Positions 1 through 6,919 of a stretch of 64,000 nucleotides of DNA are shown one piece after another. Location of the stretch: contig JABJAH010000020.1 in the NCBI GenBank assembly GCA_018666155.1, forward strand, positions 1 to 64,000, given 5' to 3'. Source of the DNA: Rhodospirillaceae bacterium (GTDB lineage Bacteria > Pseudomonadota > Alphaproteobacteria > Rhodospirillales > Rhodospirillaceae). Under the pieces are notes generated by a model that worked only from the letters and a program-made list of their open reading frames with translations, made no database searches and was not told the origin of the DNA. Every line of letters begins with the position of its first letter. The stretch's first letter is position 1. Position numbers and translations under genes: made by a program.

Positions 1-20
1 ATGAGCCCGGTGACAAACCT

Positions 21-43
21 AGGTTTGAACGCCGTTCAAACCT
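21..43. promoter_or_regulatory. 23-bp palindrome, candidate operator 1
   Basis: Arms AGGTTTGAAC and GTTCAAACCT are perfect inverted repeats around a 3-nt GCC centre. A related 17-bp palindrome lies at 88-104, with the same GAAC-NCC-GTTC core. Around both copies the words ATGAGCCC (1 and 67) and TGGCAC (43 and 105) recur at similar spacing, so the two sites sit in an imperfect tandem duplication of about 65 bp. This is the form expected of a paired binding site for a dimeric repressor. The controlled gene is probably left of the window, because the nearest gene on the right ends toward this region. Confidence 0.45.
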
Positions 44-87
44 GGCACCATTTTCCTTTTTAGAAAATGAGCCCAAGTTCAAAATCG

Positions 88-104
88 CTCGAACACCGTT
101 CGAG
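88..104. promoter_or_regulatory. 17-bp palindrome, candidate operator 2
   Basis: CTCGAAC and GTTCGAG are perfect inverted arms around ACC. It shares the GAAC-NCC-GTTC core and flanking words with the palindrome at 21-43. The spacing (3 nt) differs from the Gram-positive SOS box (4 nt) and from the direct GTTC-N7-GTTC alphaproteobacterial LexA box, so LexA is not the obvious binder even though imuA lies nearby. The bases from 105 to 243 hold no gene I can support. Confidence 0.4.
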
Positions 105-243
105 TGGCACTATTCTTTTCAAACACTTGTCGAAATACCTCTCACAGCCCAAACGCTCCGGGGTAACACTGGTGGTAAAAGCGCAGTGTTGCTTAAATGA
201 AAGGGTATGTAATGAGATGGTAAAGCAACAACGCAGATACTCC

Positions 244-540
244 TTACGGTGCTTCAAAAATAGCGACGTCGTATACACCGGTGTTGTCGCGTAAAGGTTT
301 TATATCCTTCTGATATTCACTTGAATTCCAATACGATTGAGCGGCTTCCACGGATGGCCATTTGGAAACTACGACAACGCGATCATTAAAAATTTCACCC
401 TCACAGTTCGTGACCGGCTCTCCCCGAATCACATATTCAGCCCCGAGCTTTGCCGTTAGGTCCGCGGCGAGGTCGGCATATTTCTGAAAGTTTTCGGACC
501 AATCATCAACTCTAGCTATAGAAACTACATAACCAGCCAT
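244..540 (-). CDS. DUF1330 family protein
   Basis: A 98-residue protein of the DUF1330 type (dimeric alpha/beta barrel fold, no established reaction). Typical features are the N-terminal YVVSIARVDD strand, a central segment about keeping or giving an attribute (GAEYVIRGEP), and the VVVSKWPSVEAAQSYWNSSEYQ helix followed by a short tail. The length is normal for the family. A GGGAGAG ribosome site precedes the ATG at 540. Its start lies inside the last codons of the upstream imuA-like frame (29-bp overlap), so the two could be translated together. DUF1330 genes are often found beside catabolic genes; here the role is unknown. Confidence 0.8.
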   Translation of the reverse strand: MAGYVVSIARVDDWSENFQKYADLAADLTAKLGAEYVIRGEPVTNCEGEIFNDRVVVVSKWPSVEAAQSYWNSSEYQKDIKPLRDNTGVYDVAIFEAP

Positions 541-1366
541 AAGTCTCTCCCTTTAGGTTAGACAGCAAGTCTACGCCTATCTCTTTGAAAGAGGTAGGCA
601 ATGGTAAGCAATGCGTATCAAATGGAATTGAAAGGGTGGTTGGCGTATACCGCTGGAGGTGCGTCATGTGTAACTCTTGCCGGCAATGCTCAAGGCCCAA
701 ACGTGGGCGACCAAGACCCGGCCAAGCCGGCGTCGCAGACGGCAAAGAACCAACACGCCAACGTGTCACCGCTGCGGTTGACGTTGTCACGGCAGAACTT
801 GGCTGAAGCAAAAAGCCGGTTGTACGGCCGCGTTCGTCCGCCAATTGCAAACGGCGGTCCGCCGTCAGGTTCAAGGGTGCCGCTAAGGCGCCAACCACCG
901 CAGATACATCAGCGCAACCAAGAGCTTCCTCCATCGTCCAGAGCGCTTCAGTCTCGTTTTTGGTTCTGGCCAAGATGAGAGCTTGCTCATCCAAACCCAA
1001 CATGGCCAAGGCTGGCCCATAAAGATTATCTGCCGCTTGATACCGAGGCAGACACCACACGACGGCCCCTCTTTCTTTGAAGAGTTCTTTAAGGCGTGCC
1101 GCCAAAGTGGCGACAAATGCTGTTGCTGGTGGAGAAAAGCCTCTTCGGCCCAATGCTTCACCGCCTCCCACCACATGGTGCAGACAAAAAAGCGGCAGCC
1201 CACCCCATGGCAGTGCTTGGTCAATCTCCACCGGACCTAGGGATAAGACAGCTTCCGTTGTGCGCGTGAAACCTTCAATCGCCTGAATATGGTGCCGCAA
1301 GAACCTCGCTTGACCGGGAGTCAGACTCAGTGCGACGGTCAGGGTTTCGGGAACAGGGGGAAACAA
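512..1366 (-). CDS. imuA: ImuA-like SOS mutagenesis accessory protein (orphan)
   Basis: A 284-residue RecA/SulA-like protein resembling ImuA, which partners ImuB and DnaE2 in error-prone repair. Recognisable features are the LPWGGLPLFCLHHVVGGG segment (about residues 53-70), the central VVWCLPRYQAADNLYGPALAMLGLD stretch and the PGLGRPRLGLE block near residue 220. The last 50 residues resemble the family poorly and overlap the next gene, so the 3' end may be decaying. The start is uncertain: TTG at 1366 abuts the divergent gene, and another TTG lies about 22 codons in. No imuB or dnaE2 follows; a DUF1330 gene takes their place. Confidence 0.65.
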   Translation of the reverse strand: MFPPVPETLTVALSLTPGQARFLRHHIQAIEGFTRTTEAVLSLGPVEIDQALPWGGLPLFCLHHVVGGGEALGRRGFSPPATAFVATLAARLKELFKERGAVVWCLPRYQAADNLYGPALAMLGLDEQALILARTKNETEALWTMEEALGCADVSAVVGALAAPLNLTADRRLQLADERGRTTGFLLQPSSAVTTSTAAVTRWRVGSLPSATPAWPGLGRPRLGLEHCRQELHMTHLQRYTPTTLSIPFDTHCLPLPTSFKEIGVDLLSNLKGETYGWLCSFYS

Positions 1367-1788
1367 TGACTCAAGACACAGACATCAACGCTGAAATTAC
1401 CGCCATTATCAATGGCATTTTCACCGCCTTTGAGGAACACGACCCCGGTGGAATTGAAGACCACATGGACCCTGACTCAACGGTGTGGGATGTCTTCACA
1501 CCGCAACTCATACGCGGGACGGAAGAACGAAATAAATTCCACGCCGATGACCAGGAGCAAATGCAGGCCCGCGGCCCCCTCACACTGACAGTTGAAGACC
1601 CCGAGGTGAGCAGCTGGGACGATACAGCTATTGCCATGTACTACATTAATTACAGCTATGAACCACCCAACGCGATGGGAGGACGCGCGCGGATTACCGA
1701 TGTGTTCCGCCGGATCAATAGCAAGTGGATGGTCGTGCATCACCATGAAGGCGTAGTCCCTACTGGCATCCCACCTATCAACGAATAA
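1366..1788 (+). CDS. SnoaL-like/DUF4440 (NTF2-fold) protein
   Basis: About 140 residues with the cone-shaped NTF2 fold pattern: an N-terminal helix (ITAIINGIFTAFEEHD), a middle strand pair around SSWDDTAIAMYYINYSYE, and a C-terminal strand with RITDVFRRINSKWMVVHHHEGVV. Such proteins act as small isomerases, cyclases or hydratases, or only as binding folds. The ATG at 1366 is preferred over the upstream GTG at 1330 because GGGGG lies at the right distance before it. The start overlaps the candidate imuA start by 3 bases, so both promoters must lie inside coding sequence. The MFS gene follows 72 bp later. Confidence 0.8.
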   Translation: MTQDTDINAEITAIINGIFTAFEEHDPGGIEDHMDPDSTVWDVFTPQLIRGTEERNKFHADDQEQMQARGPLTLTVEDPEVSSWDDTAIAMYYINYSYEPPNAMGGRARITDVFRRINSKWMVVHHHEGVVPTGIPPINE

Positions 1789-1795
1789 TGAGTAA

Positions 1796-1809
1796 GCGAG
1801 CAAGCTCGC
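1796..1809. repeat. Short perfect hairpin between genes
   Basis: GCGAGC, two A residues, then GCTCGC form a perfect hairpin just after the stop of the SnoaL-like gene and 50 bp before the MFS start. No T-run follows, so it is not a convincing intrinsic terminator. It may stabilise the upstream mRNA end. Confidence 0.3.
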
Positions 1810-1860
1810 AGAATACATACCGTAGCTTTATCGTTTTACTAGGTTCCTGGAGTTTCTTTC

Positions 1861-3141
1861 ATGCCTGCCGATAAATCGTTTTGGTCCCAGGTTCGGGGAT
1901 ACCCTTTGATTGTGTTTCTCACCTGCTTGTTGGGCTGGAGCCTGACCAGCATGGACCAGTCCCTGTTCGGTTATGCGGTCCCTGGCATCCAAGAGGAGTT
2001 TGGCGCCAGCTACAGTGACGTTGGCTGGATTCTTTCTATTTCATTCGTCTTTGCCGCGTTCACATCAGCCATCATTGGCACACTGACTGATCGTTACGGC
2101 AGGCGGACATTGTTTCTCTTTTGCCTGGCTTTTTCAGCGCTGCTGGTGGGGCTCCATGCCTTTGTCGTTGGCCTTATGAGCCTAACAATTCTTCGTATGT
2201 TTGCTTTTGGGCTCAGCAATGGGCTAGCGCCAATCACCAATTCTTTCGTGGCGGAAACCGCGCCCGCACGTTACCGCGGCATGATGGTAGCCTTCATCCA
2301 ATGTGGTTATCCCATCGGTTGGTTCGTTGCGTCTTTGTTTGTTGTGCCGCTGATCGCTGTTTTTGGATGGCGCTATATCTTTGTGCCCGCTCTGCTCGTC
2401 ATTCCCATTGCTTTTTTGCTTATTCGCTATCTGCCTGAGAGCAAGCGTTTCACAGAAGCGAAAGCAAAGCGCGAAGCGGAAAGCCAAGCCGGACAGGGTG
2501 CGCCCAAAGAACCATTCTTTCAGCGTATTAAGGAGCTTTTCGCGCCTGATTTACGTAAACGCAGCATTATGATTTTCATCGCTTTCTTTTGCTTTGGCGG
2601 CGCTTATGCGGGAACGGCGTTCTTTTTTCCGGCGTACTTTAATGAATTTCGTGGGTATTCTGTTGAGACGGCGACCAAGATCGTCGGTATGTCGTACGGC
2701 GTCGGCATACTTGGTTATATTGGTGTAGCATTCGTTGGCGAATTTGTCCTGACCCGCCGGAATACAGTAGCGCTATGGGCTATCCTCGGATCGCTAGCCA
2801 CGCTCGGCCTGATGTGGCTGCCAGAAACCGAGTTTCAAGATATGCTCTGGTTCGGCATCATGGCTGCGTTCTTCTATGGCAACGCAGCCGCGCTTTCTAT
2901 GTTCATGGTAGAAGTATTTCCCACCCGTGTAAGAGCAACGGCCGCTGGATTGGTGGGGTCATTTGCCCTTAACCTCGGACATGCGACATTCCCGATCTTT
3001 GTCGCCTATGGCATTGAGACCATTGGCTGGCAGTGGTCTTTCACTCTTGCGGTCGTCCCCTTCATGCTAACCGCCGCGGCTGCGATTCTGACGCTCGACA
3101 ACGTCAAGTCAGGGTTGGACCTGGAAGAGATCGCGCAATAG
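1861..3141 (+). CDS. MFS transporter, aromatic acid/sugar porter type
   Basis: A 426-residue inner-membrane protein with about 12 hydrophobic segments. The loop 2-3 signature DRYGRR sits near residue 80, and the loop 4 region has ETAPARYRGMM. The central hydrophilic loop (about residues 197-225, KRFTEAKAKREAESQAG) separates the two six-helix halves; its repeat signature VEVFPTRVRATAAG is typical of the AAHS/MHS-like porters of aromatic acids and small organics. A proton-coupled uptake role is likely but the substrate is unknown. It shares orientation with the SnoaL-like gene upstream. It is not close in sequence to the three related MFS porters later in the window. Confidence 0.85.
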   Translation: MPADKSFWSQVRGYPLIVFLTCLLGWSLTSMDQSLFGYAVPGIQEEFGASYSDVGWILSISFVFAAFTSAIIGTLTDRYGRRTLFLFCLAFSALLVGLHAFVVGLMSLTILRMFAFGLSNGLAPITNSFVAETAPARYRGMMVAFIQCGYPIGWFVASLFVVPLIAVFGWRYIFVPALLVIPIAFLLIRYLPESKRFTEAKAKREAESQAGQGAPKEPFFQRIKELFAPDLRKRSIMIFIAFFCFGGAYAGTAFFFPAYFNEFRGYSVETATKIVGMSYGVGILGYIGVAFVGEFVLTRRNTVALWAILGSLATLGLMWLPETEFQDMLWFGIMAAFFYGNAAALSMFMVEVFPTRVRATAAGLVGSFALNLGHATFPIFVAYGIETIGWQWSFTLAVVPFMLTAAAAILTLDNVKSGLDLEEIAQ

Positions 3142-3160
3142 CGCTCACCCACTATTCTCT

Positions 3161-3253
3161 TTACTCGCTTTCTAGCCGACCCATTGCGCCGAGTAGTTTC
3201 CAGTCGCCATCTGTGTCTCGTGTCCACACGTGCGTAATATGGTAACGCTGGTC
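3161..3253 (-). pseudogene. 3' remnant of a SnoaL-like gene, cut by an IS
   Basis: The minus strand encodes about 30 residues, DQRYHITHVWTRDTDGDWK through GAMGRLESE and a stop. These match the C-terminal end of the intact SnoaL-like protein at 49740-50216 (DQHWEVIHVWGRTSGDWK). The match stops exactly where the plus-strand IS3-type orfA sequence begins, near 3250-3255. The 5' part of the gene is not on the other side of the IS, so the gene was lost except for this tail. The longer minus-strand frame that continues into the IS is an artefact. Confidence 0.6.
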
Positions 3254-3437
3254 GAAGGAGTTCCTTGAGGCTGGGAAGAAGCGCCTGGCCGGTGATACGG
3301 CACGTGAGGCTAATACGGGCGAGGTCAAGGTCCTGCGCCGTGAGGCTCGTGATCTGAAGGAGGTCGTAGCCGAACAGGCCCTTGAACTGCGTCTGCTCAA
3401 AAAAAGCATGATCGGGGATGGGGGAGACGAGCAATGA
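3249..3437 (+). pseudogene. IS3-family orfA, 5'-truncated
   Basis: The frame reads KEFLEAGKKRLAGDT, then VLRREARDLKEVVAEQALE and LRLLKKSMIGDGGDEQ before the TGA at 3435. This is the C-terminal half of an IS3-type OrfA, including its leucine-zipper region. An in-frame TAA lies at 3243 and the N-terminal helix-turn-helix is absent, so the protein is not made in functional form. Confidence 0.7.
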
Positions 3438-4063
3438 GATGCCCCGCCTCTGAGAAGCTAGAGATCATCAATCTCGTTGAGCAGTCGCACCTGCCGGCCA
3501 AGCGTACATTGGATAAACTCGGCATCCCCCGCACCACGTTTTACCGCTGGTACGACAAGTATCTGGAGGGCGGGATAGAAGCCCTTGAAGACAGATCGCC
3601 CAAACCATCGAGGGTGTGGAACCGGATTCCGGATGACATCCGAGACCGGATTATCCATATGGCCCTGGAGAACCCGGAACTGTCGCCCCGGGAATTGGCG
3701 GTACGCTTCACAGATACACAGGCCTACTTCGTCTCGGAGGCTTCCGTCTATCGCCTGCTGAAGGCCCATGACCTGATCACCAGCCCTGCGTTTGTGGTGA
3801 TCAAGGCGAGCAGTGAGTTCAAAGACAAGACGAGCCATATCAACCAGATGTGGCAAACTGACTTCACCTACATCAAGGTCATCGGTTGGGGCTGGTTTTA
3901 TCTCAGCACCATTCTCGATGACTTCTCTCGCTACATCATCACCTGGAAGCTGTGCACCACAATGAAGGCCGGTGATGTGACGGACACATTGGATCTGGCC
4001 TTACAGGCCTCAGGCTGTGATCAGGTCGAGGTCCAACACAAACCACGCCTGCTGTCAGACAAT
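3250..4063 (+). mobile_element. Truncated IS3-family element
   Basis: Both orfs of an IS3-family element are present but both ends are missing. The left end begins inside orfA, directly against the SnoaL remnant. The right end stops inside orfB, right after the second catalytic Asp codon, where a tRNA 3' fragment starts. OrfA and orfB overlap by ATGA (3434-3437), the usual IS3 coupling. No terminal inverted repeats remain and no target duplication can be recognised, so the element is dead and marks a rearrangement. Confidence 0.75.
3434..4063 (+). pseudogene. IS3-family transposase orfB, 3'-truncated
   Basis: Starts with ATG overlapping the orfA stop. It carries the HTH_21-like region (TLDKLGIPRTTFYRWYDKY, about residues 24-43) and the beginning of the rve integrase core. 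The first catalytic Asp is in WQTDFTYIKV and the second in LLSDN. Immediately after LLSDN the sequence becomes a tRNA 3' fragment, so the rest of the core, including the third catalytic residue (Glu), is missing. The open frame runs on to 4207 by chance through unrelated DNA. The transposase is inactive. Confidence 0.75.
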
Positions 4064-4100
4064 CAGCGGGTCGCAGGTTCGAGCCCTGCTGCGCCCACCA
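4061..4100 (+). other. tRNA-Lys 3' fragment, candidate attachment-site remnant
   Basis: The 40 nt contain, in order, the 3' part of an anticodon arm (AATCAGC), a 5-nt variable loop (GGGTC), a perfect 5-bp T-arm (GCAGG / CCTGC enclosing TTCGAGC), seven acceptor bases (TGCGCCC), a discriminator A and an encoded CCA at 4098-4100. The anticodon-arm and T-arm sequences are typical of tRNA-Lys. No 5' half exists: the preceding bases are IS orfB coding sequence. A 3' tRNA piece of this size is the classic footprint of tRNA-targeting integrases. The fragment ends 27 bp before the amidohydrolase stop codon. Confidence 0.65.
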
Positions 4101-4127
4101 ATCTCTCAATCAAATTATTCCGGCTTC

Positions 4128-5186
4128 TCAAAGCCCGTACAACGCTTGGGCGTTGGCGCCGGCCATGCGCTTTGCGGCACCGTCGGGCAAGTCGGTGCGT
4201 TCCATAATCAGGCGGTGCGCTTCCAGTTCGGTCGACGTGTCCGCATGGCCATAGTCGGTGCCAATCACCAAGTTGCCATCGCCGGCCCATTTTAGGATCG
4301 TCGGCAAATCTTCGTGAGCTTCGCAGGTGACATAAAAGCGGCTGTCGGCGAGGGCGGACTCAGCATTGCGCTTAAGGTCATAGGTCTGGGCAAAGCGGTC
4401 GGCTTTGTTGAGAACGAAGGGCAGCCACATCGAGCCACCCTCTAAAAACCCAAATCGCAATGACGGATAGCGTTGCGGGATGTCACTCATCATCAGCGCA
4501 TTGAAGGCAATCACCATCGGCATGATGAAGGCGACAATATTACCCTTCTTGCCCGACGTGTTTTTCACCTCGTCAAAGCTGGGACTGCCATTACCGATGT
4601 GCAGGGCGATGGCCATGTCCAGGTCGGCGGCTTTGGCATACAGCGGCTCATAGCGCGGATCATCGATGGTGGCATTGCCTTCGTATCCGCGCAGCATGAG
4701 TCCGCATGCCCCGGCCTTGCGGCCCTCTTCCATCATGGCGCAAGTGGCTTCAATGTTTTTGAGGGACGGGACCACGAGCCAACGCAAGCGGTCCGTGCGA
4801 CTATGGCATACGTCGGCCATCCATCGGTTGTAGCTGCGGGCCATGGCCAGCTCGGCATCGGCGTGTTCAATGATTGAGCCGAGGAAAAAACTTGGGATGA
4901 GGATCTGGGTGTCGATGCCCAGCTCGTCCATATGGGCGATCCGTGCTTCGGGGTTGGCAAGATCACGGGTGCCCTCGGGGTAGCGAGACGAATTCTGTCC
5001 GCCCTTCATATACATGCGTCCATCGGCGAGCCAGAACGCGTGCCCTGCCATGGGTGATTCCCGTTTGTGGGTCACCGGCACGTCAGATTTGACAATCTGA
5101 GGCCGCAAGGCTTCGTCGGTCTTATCGAAATAGGCCCACGTCTGTTCGCACTCAATGACGTGGGTGTCGGCATCTATAACGGCCAT
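4128..5186 (-). CDS. Amidohydrolase family 2 (ACMSD-like) metal-dependent enzyme
   Basis: A 352-residue TIM-barrel hydrolase or decarboxylase of the ACMSD/gamma-resorcylate decarboxylase superfamily. Metal-site elements are visible: DADTHV at residues 5-10 (D7-T-H9, where the classic motif is HxH), H196 in ALHIGNG, FLEGGSMWLPF at about 248-258, and D311 in GTDYGHAD. Members decarboxylate or hydrolyse aromatic and heterocyclic acids. It is the last gene of a minus-strand operon with a VPAGTF-type protein and an alpha/beta hydrolase. Decarboxylase or hydrolase action cannot be decided from sequence. Confidence 0.85.
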   Translation of the reverse strand: MAVIDADTHVIECEQTWAYFDKTDEALRPQIVKSDVPVTHKRESPMAGHAFWLADGRMYMKGGQNSSRYPEGTRDLANPEARIAHMDELGIDTQILIPSFFLGSIIEHADAELAMARSYNRWMADVCHSRTDRLRWLVVPSLKNIEATCAMMEEGRKAGACGLMLRGYEGNATIDDPRYEPLYAKAADLDMAIALHIGNGSPSFDEVKNTSGKKGNIVAFIMPMVIAFNALMMSDIPQRYPSLRFGFLEGGSMWLPFVLNKADRFAQTYDLKRNAESALADSRFYVTCEAHEDLPTILKWAGDGNLVIGTDYGHADTSTELEAHRLIMERTDLPDGAAKRMAGANAQALYGL

Positions 5187-5243
5187 GGTGAGTCCTCAGT
5201 TGAGTCGCCAATCAAAGTCAGATCGACACATATTATAGGAACG

Positions 5244-5933
5244 CTACTCGACATCGCCACTCAGCTCGACCAAGTCGTAGGTCTGATCGAGCAAGTCCCA
5301 ACGTAGGCGGGCAGGAACACAGTCGTTGCCAATCGCCCAAATATCGATTGGTGGATAATCAGCCACCAAAAATTGGAAGTGCTCGGTCTGAAACGTGCCA
5401 GCCGGAACGGTGATCTCTTCCGCGCCGATATATTCATGCCGGGTGATGGTATCGGAGACTTCAAGGTTGGGGCCCGAGCCGCCGTTCGGCATATGCGACG
5501 ACGAAAACGCCATGCCCAATTCGCTCGGGTCTTTGTCTTTGTCCCGTTTCCAACGTGCTAGGCCCCAGGCGTCGCCATGTACTGGGTGGGCGCCGAAGGT
5601 GCGGATGCGATTTTCAGACTTAAAACTTTGGCGAAACCGTCCTTCTGCTGCCGTGTAGCCTTCGCACTCTGCTGTGTGGTCGGTGAAATGATACCAGGTG
5701 CTGCCATATAGCTTTTCGTTGATGGTCAACCGTACGAAGGCGTCGACCGGATGCCACTCGGCATCAACTGAAAGGACGCAGTCGCGGAGAAGGCGGTCAT
5801 CGTCCATCTCGCAGGTGGCGCGCATGGTGCGGGTGCCGTCAGGCTGAATGGTGACGTAGAACATCTCCCGTCCCATCTCGCCCACGCCGTCGGTCAGGTA
5901 CACGACCTTGCCCTGATAGCTGCGATGTTTCAT
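5244..5933 (-). CDS. VPAGTF-type uncharacterised protein (paralogue 1)
   Basis: A 229-residue protein with no signal peptide. It is clearly related to the protein at 28841-29608: both begin with HR-Y-GK-VYLTDGVGE and share QPDG-R, AHP, PNGGSGP, EEITVPAGTF and a closing LL-QTY-LVEL. It is more distantly related to the exported protein at 51908-52669. The C-terminal strand pattern resembles DUF3108-like beta proteins, in which a VPAGTF turn is common. The reaction is unknown. It lies between an alpha/beta hydrolase and an amidohydrolase in one operon, so a binding or catalytic part in the same pathway is the best inference. Confidence 0.7.
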   Translation of the reverse strand: MKHRSYQGKVVYLTDGVGEMGREMFYVTIQPDGTRTMRATCEMDDDRLLRDCVLSVDAEWHPVDAFVRLTINEKLYGSTWYHFTDHTAECEGYTAAEGRFRQSFKSENRIRTFGAHPVHGDAWGLARWKRDKDKDPSELGMAFSSSHMPNGGSGPNLEVSDTITRHEYIGAEEITVPAGTFQTEHFQFLVADYPPIDIWAIGNDCVPARLRWDLLDQTYDLVELSGDVE

Positions 5934-5948
5934 GCGATGGGTCTCCGG

Positions 5949-6752
5949 TTACGAGTCAAGAAAGTCACGGACCAAGGTCGCGACCTCGCCAGTGTGGGCA
6001 TCAAGAAAACCATGAGTCCAGCCCGGCAAGTCATGAACCCGTCCGGTTTTCATCAACGGTGCAGCGCGGGGTGTGTAGGTCCACAAGTCGTCTTCCGGAT
6101 TGAGAACGAGGATCGGGACTGTCGCCGCTTCCAGCGCAGCCGCCATGTCGAAATTAAAGGCGGCGCGGTGTCCCCAATGCATGACCGCGTGATTGCGTTG
6201 GCCTTCGATGAATATCTGCCATCGCCGTGCGTCGTCCGGTTCATCCCGCCAGAATCCTTTGATGAACGCCCACCGCTCCGACAGGCCCGCGCCTTTCTCG
6301 TCTACGGTTTGTGGAGTGTACTGGGCGCGAAAGTCATCTCGCTCTTTTTCCGTAAACACGGTTGCAGAAATCATCACCACATTGCGCACCATGTCGGGAT
6401 AGAGGCGTGCCATCTCGAGCGCTGTCAGCGACCCCGTGTGGTACCCCATGATATCAACCGAGCTCAGCCCCATTTCTTTTAGGAACGCCGCCATCGCCTT
6501 GGCGTAGTCAGCAATTTCTGGCTCGCTTTGCGGCGGGGCGGATTCACCGAATCCTGGTGTATCGGGCGCGACAGCAATGCGGTCGTTTCCCATTTCACCG
6601 ATAAACCCATCCCATACCACGCCCGACAACGGGCTGGGGTGAAGCAGCAGTAGGGGCGTGTGCTCAGTGGAATCCCCAGAGATTCGGTAGTGAATTTGGC
6701 CAAAGGGTCCATCGGCATAGCCGCGGCGCATGGCGTTGTTTGCTGGTGACAT
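5949..6752 (-). CDS. Alpha/beta hydrolase with His at the nucleophile elbow
   Basis: A hydrolase of about 267 residues. The fold is clear: LLLLHPSPLSG oxyanion region, APDTPGFGES strand-loop, elbow DIMGYHTGS, acid region VLNPEDDLW, and a base His in GWTHGF. At the elbow the pattern G-x-Nu-x-G reads G-Y-H-T-G, so His (residue 105 from this start) replaces Ser. The plus-strand neighbour at 8153-8986 has the same change. The ATG at 6752 is chosen over GTG at 6788 because GGAGAG precedes it. First gene of a minus-strand operon. Confidence 0.8.
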   Translation of the reverse strand: MSPANNAMRRGYADGPFGQIHYRISGDSTEHTPLLLLHPSPLSGVVWDGFIGEMGNDRIAVAPDTPGFGESAPPQSEPEIADYAKAMAAFLKEMGLSSVDIMGYHTGSLTALEMARLYPDMVRNVVMISATVFTEKERDDFRAQYTPQTVDEKGAGLSERWAFIKGFWRDEPDDARRWQIFIEGQRNHAVMHWGHRAAFNFDMAAALEAATVPILVLNPEDDLWTYTPRAAPLMKTGRVHDLPGWTHGFLDAHTGEVATLVRDFLDS

Positions 6753-6919
6753 ATTATTCTTCTCTCCGGTCAGGATCACGTCGTTCACACTAAGGCTGCG
6801 CTGCTCCTTTGTATGACCGTCCCGTGGATTAGGTTCAAATTCAACAGGACTCGGACGCTCGGCACTTCCTAATCTAAGGGAACAAACAAACGTACGACAA
6901 TGCTGAAGGAGATTTTGTT

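Noticed and set aside
88..104. LexA (SOS) box near imuA
   Set aside because: The GAAC-N3-GTTC arrangement has the wrong spacing for the Gram-positive box and the wrong symmetry for the alphaproteobacterial direct-repeat box, and it lies behind, not before, imuA.
601..978. 125-residue plus-strand frame opposite imuA
   Set aside because: Low-complexity shadow of the imuA frame with no recognisable domain and no ribosome site.
3161..3409. 82-residue minus-strand open frame covering the SnoaL remnant and part of the IS
   Set aside because: Only the last 30 codons have homology; the rest is the reverse strand of IS orfA.
4061..4100. Functional tRNA gene
   Set aside because: Only the 3' 40 nt are present; D-arm, anticodon and 5' acceptor strand are missing.
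3434..4207. Transposase frame extending to 4207
   Set aside because: After LLSDN it reads through a tRNA fragment and the reverse of the amidohydrolase gene; the transposase really ends near 4063.
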